The position numbers were made by a program, and so were the translations under genes. 64,000 bases of DNA from Castanea sativa (Eukaryota > Streptophyta > Magnoliopsida > Fagales > Fagaceae): the NCBI RefSeq assembly GCF_040712315.1, contig NC_134024.1, positions 3,681,158-3,745,157 on the forward strand, written 5' to 3'. Positions within the stretch are counted from its first letter, which is position 1. The number at the start of each line of letters is the position of its first letter. This document shows positions 12,801-26,000 of this stretch, in pieces. The notes beneath the pieces are model-generated. The model ran no database searches, had not been told where the DNA came from, and was given only the letters and a program-made list of their open reading frames with translations.

Positions 12801-15800
12801 TTCTAGTGAAATTTCTTCTTCTTATCATCTGTGGACATAGGTCAAATGACAAACCACATATATTCTTGGTATTCTATCTTGTGTGTGTCTGTGTCTATTT
12901 TTTCTTTCCTATCTTTGTTTCATATTATTTGTTTTGGAAATCTTTCTAAAACCCATATTCCGCATTTAATTTTGTGTGGGAATGCTTTCTAAAGGCCACT
13001 TCCTACATCAAATTGGTAATAAGGCTTCCACTATGACAACAAATTGATATCAACTTTTCTACTTTTACAACAAATTGGTATTAAAGCAAAGGTTCACAAC
13101 CTAGGCAGTTGGATTTGTTCTTCACAGCCAAGGTTCATTACTTGGGCATTTGGACCTGCTCTTTAGAGACAAAGTTTGCTAACTAGACATTTGGATTTGT
13201 TCTTTAGAGTCAAGGTTAATTTGCTACCTAGGTATTTAGATTTGTTCTCTTTCGAGATTTTGTTAATTGGTTTGTGAATCTTATTATTGGGAGAAAGACT
13301 AGGTAAAGGTAGATAGATAGGTTTGTTGCACCATCTGTGTCTGTCTAAAGATCAAAAGGATTTTGTTGATGAAAGAATTATTCTTCTTCAAAACATTGCA
13401 ACTGCCATAGGCTTAGGTAGTCATTGTTAGTGAAATTTCCTCGTCTCCACCTATGGATGGAGGTCAAAAGTCGAATTATGTAAATCTTTGGTGCTCTCTT
13501 TGTATCCTATAAAATGTTTGGTAAAATTACACTTTATCCCCCTTAATTATACCCTTTTTACACTTACCCCCTAAACTATTACCCATTTAACACTTAGGGG
13601 GTGTTTGGCAAGCAAGTTTAAACACATTTCTACACATTTTTAACAATATTGCACATATTTTCACTTTTTTTTTTTCACCTGCACGTATATCAAAAATACT
13701 CAAACAACATAATTTAAACTACTCTCCCAAACACCCCCTTAATTTGCTCCCCACCCAATAGGTAATAGTTTAGAAAAGTAAGTGTGTGCTGCATTCTCAT
13801 AGTTTAGGAGGTAAGTGTAAAAATAATATAGCTTAAGAGAGTAAAATGTGCATTATCATAGTTTAGGAGAATAAATATAAAAGAGGTAAATATTTTAGGA
13901 CGTAAAGAGTAATTTTCCCTAGATGTTTTGGAAATCTTTCTAAAATCCAAATTCCACAATCAATATTGCGTGAGAATACTATCTAAATGTCATTTTCTAC
14001 AATACAAATTCCACCATCAATCTTGTATGAGAATACTATAATGTCATTTCCTTCGACAAATTCGTAAGAAAGCTTTCGCTATTTCAACAAACTTGCATCA
14101 GCGCCTCTACTTTTACAACACTGACATCTTCATTTCCTTCGACAAATTCGTAAAAAAGCTTTCACCATTTCAACAAACTTGCATCAGCGACTCCACTTTT
14201 ACAACACTGAAATCTTCGCCAAAGCATTCCGAAGAGATAATTTTTATTCATTAGAACAACAGTTTATCTAATTGTGGTTTTCTATGTATTAAAGTTACGT
14301 CCTTTTTGTTGCATATTAATTAGCTAGGTGTCTTTTATACAAGTGCAGGGTTGTGATTAATGCTTGAGAGATATACACGTATTTAAAGAAGTCTAGAAAA
14401 AGTTGAATAAGAAGAGACAATTTTTAGCCCCCTTCCTTCTCCCTTGTTTATTACAAAAATAACTCAAATATGTCCACTTCAAAAAATCACACCTTTAATG
14501 GATGTTTTGATACTGGATTCGCAAGAGACAACCCAAACTTAACTGATATGATAAATAGCAATATGCTGGATGAATATATCTTATATTTTCTGGTTTATGG
14601 GATAATAAAAATACTCAATAATTTAAATGATAGAAAAGCTCACTACCAAAGTAAACTCAAAGGGATATAGATAACACCACACAAAAGAATTTAACTAAGG
14701 ATACAAAACTATTTTGGCTTACCACTCTATGGGATACATATTAACACTACCCAAGAGATATAGAGACCGACACTCGCCACCCAAAGGAATCCACCCAAGG
14801 GATAAGACATGATTTAGAAGAAATCCATCTTCTAAAAAACACAAGGTTTTTTTAATTCTAAAAATACATTCTGATTTTTATTTGATTCAGCTAAAGGCTT
14901 AAATAGAGCCTGGAACACCCCCAAGCATAGTAAAATGAAATTAACAATAAATACATTCACTTAACTTAATCAAAGTCAGATGTGACTCTTAGGAACTTAG
15001 AAACACAACAAAGAACTTGTCTGCCTAGGAGAAATAAAACATATAGTCTGATTCATCCTAAGAGACACTAAATAAAGACTTTGACTTTATTAATAATAAA
15101 AAAATTTTAAAATAATGGATTGTTATTCTAATCTTCAAGGAAAGCTTTTGGGCCGGACTGATATCACATTGGGCTCGCTGGACCTTGGGACACTCCGGTG
15201 TCAAGTTTCAAGATTTTCTTTATAAAATCAAAAGTGGGTAAAATTTATTGCCAACAACATTTTTATTTATTTATTGAGCAACTATAAAAAATTTAATTGG
15301 GAGTGAAAATGTATGTGTTTTGATTATGTAAAATCCATGTTTTTTTTTGTTTAATTCTGTGCCAAATTTATTTGTAATTATTCTCTTATTTTAATATATC
15401 TTTTTGGGACTTAATTGTATTTGGGGTAGCTGTACTTAAGCCTCCTCATCTCCTGTTTGGAAAGCTGCATTCAGAATCATCTCGCGACCTTAGGTGACCT
15501 ACATAGCTCGTGAGTGATACATGGCAAAAGATCCAGAGAGATTACCGACACGACCATCTCGCGATTAGACAACCCGCGAAAAGGTCGCGAAAAATCTATT
15601 AGCAGTTTGCTCTATTTTTATCCTGATCTTCTTTTTAGCCAACATCATACAAGCCAGGACTCACACCCTTCACATATGTGAACAAAAAAATAAGAGTGTG
15701 AACTGAGCTTATAGGAAAAAGAGAAAGTACTTTGTTTATCCCAACCCTTTTGTATGAGAAAGAGTGCCTTAGTCTAGAGAAACAAATCCCTTCATTCTCT

Positions 15801-17027
15801 CTTCTACTTTTCTCTCACAAATCACATATTCTTGCTAGAAATCTTTAACCTTCACCTCCATCACCAAACCTTCAGTGTTGTGAGTTTGTTGAAGGGCTGG
15901 AAACTTAGCAAAGCCAAATTAAATCCAAATCCTTTGGTGGCTTCCCGTTGGTAGCTCAATGGTGACGGCTCCAATAAGCTAGATAAAGAAAAGAGTCGAA
16001 GAAGTTGGAGGGCTCATTTATTTTCCACATTTACATAATGCTATTTACATGCTTTAGTTTATTCTTGAACATGTTTGCAATACGAAACTTGGCTAAACAC
16101 GTATATTGGACTAAGTTGTTAGTTTAGTATTAAAAGTAATTAAACTGTAATATTTTTATTAAAGGGTCTAAATATTTTGCTAGGGTTGTTAGAGCATCTT
16201 TCAGATTATATATCTGTACAGTACCCACACTCAAGGAAGTGAAAATGAAGATTTTATGTAAAGGTGGCTTCCTAGCCCTACACGTCAGTGCCATTGAGTT
16301 ATGAAAGTAATGGGCACCGGTGAGGAGAGTCACGCCTTCAGATATGCCAACAGCATGAACACCACAATTGTGAGGGAGAGGGGACATGATCTAATGCACT
16401 ATTCTGATCACCGAGCACTATCATGAGAGAGTAATTGGTCTCTCCTGGTCGGTTGCTGCACCTCCCTTCTCATTGGATAGTACCTGCTTGGACCACGCAC
16501 CAAGACACGTGTAGTCTCCCATTTGGGTAGGGCCCATCTTTCTCTCTCCTACCCTTTGTACCACTCGGCACCATCCTCTCCCAGCTCATTCTCTATGCAG
16601 CATGTTTTCTCTCTCCTCTAGCAGAGGGATGCGTACTACAAATTAGCTGTCCTTAAGGTTTGGGAGGGGCAATAGGAATTAAACACACCTGTCTGTGTAT
16701 AGCCAGAAACATTCCTCGCACTACAAGAGGAAAAAGTTTATTGAGCATCCTAGGACATAACAATCCTTAATCACACCATGGATTTTTCATCCCGAATCTT
16801 GGGGTTTTCCACCTAATTTTCATGTTGTCTTTCCTCATTTTCCTTCCATTTTTGTTTTCCTCCCCTAAAAACACCGTTTTTATAATCCTTTACAAAGATG
16901 ATGTTTAAATGTATTGCTGAGTTTTAGAAGTTCTTCTAAGGCATTCTTTAAAACTTAACTTGCACATACATATGTATGTTATGAAACCTAGGGTTTCTTT
17001 TGTGTGTGTACGCGTGTATGTTTGCAC

Positions 17028-17061
<34 letters not shown>

Positions 17062-20000
17062 TGTAAACATGCTTTGATAGAAGATTCATTTGACATAATG
17101 CTTCCATGTTGCGCTTTCCTAGTTGGTATGAAACAACCAGTAACAGAGGGACTAAAATTTCTTGACGTCCCTACATCAATTTGTTGATTTGATAATGATT
17201 CTGGAGAGGTACAATGCTCTGCTATATTTGGCATAGGTTGACACATCCTGCAAGTATCAAATATCTTTAATTCAATTTAGAAATTTGTTGAATAAAAAAA
17301 ATCTTAAATATTGGATAAATGATACAAACATATACAATAACAAAATCGTTTCCAGTAAATATTGACCTTTGCGATGAGGAAGAGCAACCATTATCTTTTC
17401 CACTGTCAAAACATGACTCCCTTTCATCTCGATGTGACAGCAGATTGTGGTAAAAAAAATCATGGTAGGCATCCGGACAATTTAACATACCCTCGACCAA
17501 TGTCTGCACAAACTTTTCAACATTTTGCTCAGACACAAGGCGGATTCCACACTCTTTAACCTGGACACCTGGATTTTTAGGTTCAAATGAAGCCCCAATG
17601 TGACTACACCCTCGCAACTGAAGTGACATCTGGGGTATATAATATACTAAAATCCGATGTCTCGAATCCACAAAAATGTCTTCAGAGTCCTGGAAAACTT
17701 TGTGACGTGTGAGACGAATTTGATGACTAGGCAAACTATTATAAAAGCAGAGAAAACTTGTTAAATCCTTTTGGTCATCAGAACCAGCTAGTTGCTTATC
17801 TACAGTATAATAAGCACATACAGCTATTCCCATCCAACTCTCATCGGATTTCAAATTTTCAGGTAGCCTAATTCTTATGCTGGAACAAAAACGATGATCA
17901 CGGAACCAGGCAGGAACTGTAATAAAAGGGATGATATAATCATATTTGTGGTTTTTCGCCCAGTCTCCCTGTAAAATACATGAATATATAGGGTCCGTTT
18001 GGATAGAACTTATTGCTGAAAACTGAAAACTGAAAACTGAAAACACTGTAGCAAAATAATTTTTAAATGTGTAAATAGTGCTGTGGGACCCATTTTTAAT
18101 GAAAAAGTTGCTGAAAAGTGAAATTTGTGGACGAACAACAGACGGATGCACTGTTCATGAGGAGAATTGGTCAACAACAGCGGCTGAAAAAAAAAAAAAA
18201 AAAAAAAAAAAGCTGAAAACGCACAATGAAGAGAAACGCAGACGTGAACGTGGATCCAAACCCTCTCATAGTGTTCAATGAGTGAGTAAAAAATAGAAAC
18301 AGATAGATATTGGTGCTTTGTGAAGAATGAGGATAGACCTGATACAATCCTAAAAGTAATGATTCGAGATTTCTCTTCAGCTCGATGTTCCAGTAACCTC
18401 GACATGATACAACCGCGTAATCTTCTGTGGAACTTTCAAGATGTGGATAATCATTGTCTAGTACTTGTTCAAACTCAGTCAGATCTTCCACATTCACTTT
18501 ACGCGCACCACATTTGAAATCAATATGAGGATGGTTGCTTGTAATTGAAACAGTTATGAAACTGTATTCGTCTAAATAGTCTATAAGTTTCCTAGCCGGT
18601 ATGTATGCGCCATATCCAGATGATTTGTATTCGTCTACGTACTTTAAATTAAGGTTAATTTCATTGGGACAACTTTCAAGACCTCCAACCATGTCCGAAT
18701 GACAAGTAGTCTTAATATATAATAATAATTCTTTTCCATAAGAAATATCAGGTGGCACAGAAATTGCAAGGAAAGCAATTCCACTCCAACTATTATTGTC
18801 ACACAGATTAGAAGATACTGGTATTTTTACAGATGATCCTGCAGGGCTCCGATAGTTGAACCACTCTGGAATTTCAGTTAAATCACTAACGATACTAAAA
18901 CTTTCGGGTGGACAACGCATCTGTTGAACAGAAAGAACAACACAACTACGTGAAGAATAATTCAAATCTTTATTTCATTAAAAAAAAAAAAAAAAAAAAA
19001 ACAAACAAACAAACTTTGAGAAGGATACACACACCACACATAAATAGACACGGCAACTTCGCCCTTTGCACTTTTTCAACACTAGAATATTTATTAGACG
19101 ACAGTCCACACTCTCACTTTTGTAAGTACACCGGGCCACTCTATAACTTGGTGATTATTTATGCTTTTGTAGGGAATTACGATGTTTATAGATATTAGTT
19201 AAGATATGGATTAGTGAAGTGGCAACTTTAGAATTTTTTTTTTCAATATGGCATTAAGAAACTTAAATTATTCAAAATCTAAGAAAAAGATAACTTCATA
19301 TATTGACAACATAAAGAAGAAAAAAAAAAACACGCAAATATATAAAGTCTTTCAATTTTCTTCTACAAGTTTTCTTATTTTGAAATTGTTGTATAATGGT
19401 CTTATTATTAATGATGCAAACTACATGTCTTTCAAAATTTTAGTTCAATAAATGTTTTCTTGGATTTTTTTTCTTTTTGTTTGTGAGGGCCTGTTATATT
19501 ATTAAGGGGACCAAGTTTAAGGATAAAACTTGAGTACAAACTTTATTGTAACCTAAAGCTACAACTCTCACTAATTAACATAACTACATATTTTGAAAAT
19601 CTAATTATTAAAACACGTATCAATTGGTTGTTATTTATTATTCGATCAATGAAATTATTTTTTATGTATAATTTTAGACGACAATTATAAGGTAGTTATG
19701 CAAAACTATCCAATGAACTTACTTGTTGAACAATTTTGTATAACTATCCTATAATTATCGTAGTTTAAATATGTCAATGCCATCTTCATTATGAAAAGTG
19801 AGAAACAATGAAAATCAAAGAGCAAACTCACATAGTTGTTAGTTATCAAAAACTACTAGATTAATTCATCTTGGTTGAAGAAGTACAGTCCCTCAACTCT
19901 AAAGGTTCTCAAACCTAGACTAGGCCATATGGTTCGATCGAGTTAATCATGAGCCTCTCACTAATTTTAACCCTAAAAACCTCTCTACGTGAATAAATAA

Positions 20001-23000
20001 ATAAATAAATAAGAAAGTATGGAACCGCTTGAATAGTGGTCAAACCATATTTTTAGGGTCATATTTTATGTAATTGGCTAATCCTTTGACAAAATACACT
20101 TTACTTGTACTTGGATAGATCTAAGATACGTTTAATACATCAACAAATATGTTGTTCAAGGCATATCAAGTGAAGAAAAGCTATTATTTAATTCTCGATA
20201 GATAGCTCGATTGATGCCTACTATCGAGACTTAATGTGAAGCTCAATAGATGGCTCGAGAGCAGCTTGATTTATTGAGAACTATGATTTTTAGTTTTTTA
20301 GATCTGAATTTTGGCCCAAGCTTATGTATTTGTTTAGGGTTTCTTCTCTCACTACTTTAGACATAAATAAGGCTTATTTTAAAAGCCATCAACATACGGA
20401 TACAAAGACCAAGAGATTTATTTTCTCTGTGAGAAGCTTTTGTGTTTGTATGGCATAAGATTTTGCAAACAAGTGCTTCTTGATCTACATTGTTAATGAA
20501 GTGAAGAACTTTATAGCCAATAACATCGTTCAAGTTGCTAGAGTTAGTCACGTACTGGGATTTGTGTAAAGGGTTAGTCGTAGATTGGAGATTTATGCAT
20601 CAAAGGAAAGAAGGCTACTACAAGATCAAGTCCAATTGGGTATTGGAGTGAAGGTACAACTATAGGTTGGTATTTTGGAATAAGCCAGGGTAGTTGGTAA
20701 GATTCCTTATACTTGTAACCGCATGATTATTGATTAGTAGATTCTTGGGAGTGGTGATCTTAAAAGTACCTAGTAAGGTTTTTGCCTTGCGAGAGGTTTT
20801 CCCCATTTGTCAACAAATCACCATGTCAATTTATTTCCGTTGCATTTAGTTTAATTGGTGATTTGTTGGTGTCTTCACGATTTGCATGCAATTGAACCTA
20901 ATTAATCAACTTGGGTAATTGAATTAATTAACCCCGGTCATGCTATCTTAACCCAACAAGTGGTATCAAAGCGAGCATACTCTGATTAGGTTTTAATTAT
21001 TGTTGTGTGATCCATTGATCCTTGTTGTTATGGATCCTGGGAAATCTCTAATTATTCCTCCTTTATTTGATAGTACTAACTATGCATACTGGAAAGTACG
21101 CATGAAAGTCTTTTTGCAGTCTTTAGATGAGAAAGTATAGCTTGCAGTTAAAGTAGGTTGGAAGAAACCTAAAGAGCCACCAGCATCGTGGGATGATACT
21201 AAGATCAAAGCTGCAAATTTGAATAGTAGAGCATTAAATGCTCTGTTTAGCACTGTGACCAATGAAGAATTCAAGAAGATCTCTTCCACTGACAATGCAA
21301 AGGAAGCATGGATTATTCTTCAGAATACCTATGAGGGCACAAAAGCTGTTAAAAACTCCAAGCTCCAAAGGCTCACTACCAGCTTTGAGGAAATAAAGAT
21401 GGATGACGATGAGTCATTCGATGAATTCTATGCCAAGCTCAAGGACATAGTGAATTGAGCCTTCAATATTGGAAAATAGATTCCAGGGCCCAAAGATTCC
21501 TGGTCCCAAGATTGTCAAGAAGATTCTCAGATTTTTTCTGAAAAGATTCCATGCCAAGATCATTGTCATAAAAGAATCAAAGGATCATGACTCTATTCCT
21601 TTGACAAAGCTGATTGGGAATTTGCAAACCTATGAACTAGGTTTAACAAGGGTTGTCAAGGGTAGCAAAGACAAGAACATGGCTTTGAAAGTTAAGAATG
21701 ATGATAACGAAGAGTTGTTTGAAGATGAGGATACTAAATTCAAATCTTATATCACCAGACAATTCAAGAAGTTTATCAAGAATGCAAACATCAAAGCAAG
21801 TGACAAGGATCGCAAACAGTCTAGATTCTCTCATTCAAGTCCCAAGACAAAAGCAAGAGAGAATTTAAGGATGCTGGTCAAAGCAACAATGTTCCTACTG
21901 GGCCAAAGTGCTACGAATGTCAAGGATTTGGACACAAAAAGCAAGAATGTCCCACATATCTCAAATCCATTGGGAAAAGCAAAGCACTAGTTGCCACTTT
22001 GAGTGATATAGAACTAGAAGCAGATTCTGATGATAGTGATCAAGATGGGATAGTGAGTGCTTTCACAGCTACTATCGAGTCCCCTTAGGAAGCAGTAGAA
22101 CTGATTGATGAGAAAGAAGAGCTGATGGAATCCAAGTTTGAGAAGATGGATGAACAAGATGACATCCACACTGCCTATTCTAGGCTGTACAAGGTCTCTA
22201 TGAAGCATAAGAAGCTTTATAGATTAGCTATAAGAAAGCTTAGCGAAGTGGAATTGGAACGAGAGGAACTCTCTACCAAGGTTGATAAGGCTAATCAAAC
22301 CATCGGAGCACTAAGGTTTGAGAATAACTTTCTCGCTGAAAACACCAAGAAACTAGATGCTGAACTATTTTAGGTAAGAGCACAATTGGAAAGGACTTCA
22401 AGTGCCAAACTAGATGAAACGCTCAACTTCCAGATGTCTGCATTTGACAAAATAGGTCTTGGGTATGATCATTCTCTCTCTTCTTGCAATATCTCTTCTA
22501 ATGCTTTAAATAGAGTCATTTTTGTTCCCCCTGCTAATAATGATAACTGTGAGGTAATTGAACCTAAAACTGAAAATGTTAGTGAAGATAAAAATGATAA
22601 GAGAAAATCCATTATAGGAGCACCTCCTAAGGTTGGTAAGAAAGAAACTAAGCAGAATAATCATCGCTTTATGAACAAGAAGTCTCAACCAAAGAAGCCT
22701 CACTTCTGCCATTACTGTGGAGCATCTAGGCACACTCGTTCAAATTTCTATAAGTGGTTAGCCATTCAACAAAGCAATAATGTGTCATCTTTTGGGAGCC
22801 AAAATCAATTCCAACTTTCTTTAGCCCCTCTTGGAGAACTTCTTAAGGTTGTCATGTTACTTTCTAAGTTCAATGGATTCAACTCTTCTTCCTATCCATC
22901 TAAACAAAGGTTCATGCAAAAGAAAGGTTCTCCATCCAAGTCTCCCATTTGGAAGGAAAAAGATTCCAAGTGATTCCTTCACTCTCTTGATCACATGCAT

Positions 23001-26000
23001 GGTTGGTGTTGTGGTTTGAGTCAGTCTAGTTTTCATGATTTGTTTGTTTGTTTTTTTGTTTGTTTGCTTTGTTTTAAGTTTTTTGTTTAATAAAAAAAAG
23101 AAAAATTTTGAAAAATACAAAAACAGTGTGTGTTTGTGTATACTGGTACTCGTGTACCTTTGGATGGTCTTTGAAACTAAGTTTCTCAACTTTGTATCAC
23201 TTGTAGCTTAGATGAGCATCTTCATGCACAACTAAGCAATGTGAGCTTTGTAGCTCTTTTATGTGGTTTGTATAATTTGGTTGATCTTTTATCATTCATA
23301 TCTTAATCACTCTTTTTGATGGGAAGGACTAAAAAATCCTAAGAAAAAGACATAAATAACCATCTCATCACTAAAAGTCGTCAATCATACAATATTTGTG
23401 TGCAATTCATAAAAGCTGTGCTCAGTAAGGTGTAGCACTTGCACAATAAAAACAAGATTTTTAGCTTTTATAATTAGGTAATTCTTTTCTCTCTTACTTG
23501 CCCAAGTATGTTATGTCATTCTATGCTTAAAAGAAAAAAAAAATGCAAAGAACATGTAAAGCAAAAAGAATCAAAATACTTTCAAATATGGTTGCAAGCA
23601 TGTTTCTAGGGGCTGTGGGAGTTATATGATGTACCTTGAAAGTGATGGTCCCCATCAAACAGTTATGATTGTGTGTGAATGTAATTGATCTTCTTATATC
23701 ATTACTCTTCATATGATGATTTACTTATGCTCTCTTGCAAAAGTTTCACACACAACACGCATACTCTTTACTACTCTTGATATTATTTTACAGGTAAAAT
23801 GTGATTTGATCATCACAAGGAATACATGTGGTAGTATAAACTTTCTAAACTGTTTAAACTTGTTTTTGAAAATAAAATTTGGTTAAACTTGTTTAGTGTG
23901 TTTTTGATCTAGGAATGTTTTGCATCTAGAGTTGATGGTGTGTTTAAGTGCTCAACATGCTTCTTGGTTGCATTCATCATATGCTACTTCTCCTCCATGA
24001 AACGCTTGTTTTAGGCTTCTTGATAAATGTTCGATACCTTCTCGATAGAAGATCGATATCATCTTAATACATGCCTCTTCTATCGAGATTTTTGGGTTTG
24101 TTCTTGATACCTCTCGACAGATAGCTCGATCCATCGAGCCAATTCTTTGAAGTCTCTATCTGCTTGATAGATTCTCAATACCTGCTTGATCTATCGAGAT
24201 CTTTTTGCCGTCGATACCTCCTCCATACATTTCGATCTATCGAGATTTTGTTCTCGATACCTTCTCAATCTATCGAGCTGCATTTTTTTATATAAATCTA
24301 AGGTCCAATTTGAATCATTTCAAATCCAAGTATCTCGATACCTCTCTCTTTTCTCTTGATCCAAACCTTTTCTTTTCACAAAAATCCTTCTTCCCTTCAA
24401 GATTTCGGCCTAGTCCAAGCATCCATTCCTTGGTAAGTGTTCTATATCTCATCATTTCTTCTTCATTCATGAATTTCATGCATTTTGTGACCTAGGTTTT
24501 AGTTTTTGGGAAAATTTGGGGTTATTGAGTTTCTATGAAAATTTTTGGGTTGGGTTTTATTCATATGATCTCACATGTTCATGCACTGCATTCTATGTTC
24601 ATTATAACAATGTTTCATGCATTCTAAGATTGTGTGACTAATTATATCTTGTGAGTGCTATAGTTTGGATTAGGTTTTTACTCATGATGCAAATTTATTT
24701 TTGCACGTCATATGTTCATGCATCACCATGCATTAGACCTATCTTTTCTTTCTTTCTTGAATTTTTCTCTCCTGCTGTGTTTCTCTATTTTTCTTCTCTC
24801 TCTTTGTTTAGTTTCCTTCTCATGGCACCTAAAAAGTTTGTTCCCTCCAAGAACCCGATCAAACGTCGTGGTTCTTCTTCTTCATCTTCTTCTTCTTCTT
24901 CTTCTTCTTCTTCTTCTTCTTCTTCTCCTGCTTCCTCTATTCCTAGTTCTGTGAGTTTCCATGATGAGAAGGCTATAGATGACTTCTTTGAGAACTGCTC
25001 TGACTAGGCGATTTATTTGAAACGTTAGGTCATTTTGTTTGATTGTCCAGACACTCCTCTACCTAATGCGTTTAGCTCTCAGGGTTAGGCTTCTCTGTGT
25101 GAGTTTCCCAAAAGGTGTCCCAGTGTGTTCATTCAGGAGTTCTACTCCAACATGCACACCATCAATACCTTTATGCCTAGGTTTACTAAAGTATTTTGAG
25201 GTACACGTATTGTAGTTACTCTAGATTTCATTTCTGCGGTACTACATGTCCTTAGCATAGCTCCTCCAGACTATCCTAGTCACCCTCATCTACGTAACAT
25301 ACCTCGTGACGAGTTGGCCTCACTCTTTTGTGAGAAGGCCATGGTGTGGGGAGATACTCTTAATTTCTCCACAACCGAGTTTGCTAAGGGTCCAAGGATC
25401 CTTAATATGGTGATGACCTTTGTTCTCACTCCACGGTCACACTATTACACCATCACTGAGCCTCGTGCTCATTTCCTTCTTTTTGTTTTGGAAGATCTTT
25501 CTATAGATTTTCCTTCACATATGATAGTATCTATGATAGATATCTATTGAGACATTGCTACACATGATAAGCTCATCTTTCCTTCGGGTATCACACGCAT
25601 CCTATCACAGTGCACGCCACTATTCATCTCTCATCTCATTTCTATGTCATGGGTACCATTAGCAAGGAATCTATTCAGAGGAGTGACGCACTATTGGCTG
25701 CAAAGTGGCCTCATGTGGAATCTACTACGACGGATGCTACCCCCGTTTCTCAACCCTCTTCCTCATCTGCTCATCCCTCCTTTTCTTCTAGAGCCGAGGT
25801 CTCTCTCGTCGTCATCATGGATCAGCTTCAGCTTATGCGTGCTGATTTTGGTAGTCATCTTGACCATCTTTCTAATGAGATATGTTAGATGAACACTAGG
25901 ATTGGTCGCATTGCTCACTGCTAGTCTCGCCTTGGTGGTTTTGCTCCTTCTCCCTCACCCGAGCCAGCTAAGGAGTCTTCTTCGGATGGTGGAGATGATG

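Larger units (their letters stand above)
12520..14250 (+). mobile_element. Copia-type LTR retrotransposon debris with primer-binding site
   Basis: TTGGTATCAGAGC at 12542-12554 is the usual complement of initiator tRNA-Met used as primer site by plant Copia elements, and it follows TCAACA, a plausible LTR end. Downstream are repeated LTR-type leader words (AGTGAAATTTC near 12805 and 13430; GTGGACATAGGTC and a similar GATGGAGGTC). A short repeat of about 90 bp occurs at 14040-14220 (TCATTTCCTTCGACAAATTC twice). No coding domain remains. Confidence 0.45.

Noticed and set aside
16130..16387. 85-codon minus-strand frame as an extra TNL exon
   Set aside because: No C-JID or LRR motif, and exons 7 and 8 already join in phase.
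24712..24954. Leu-rich frame suggesting a membrane protein
   Set aside because: Alternate frame of the (TTC)n serine run of the Copia-type second ORF.
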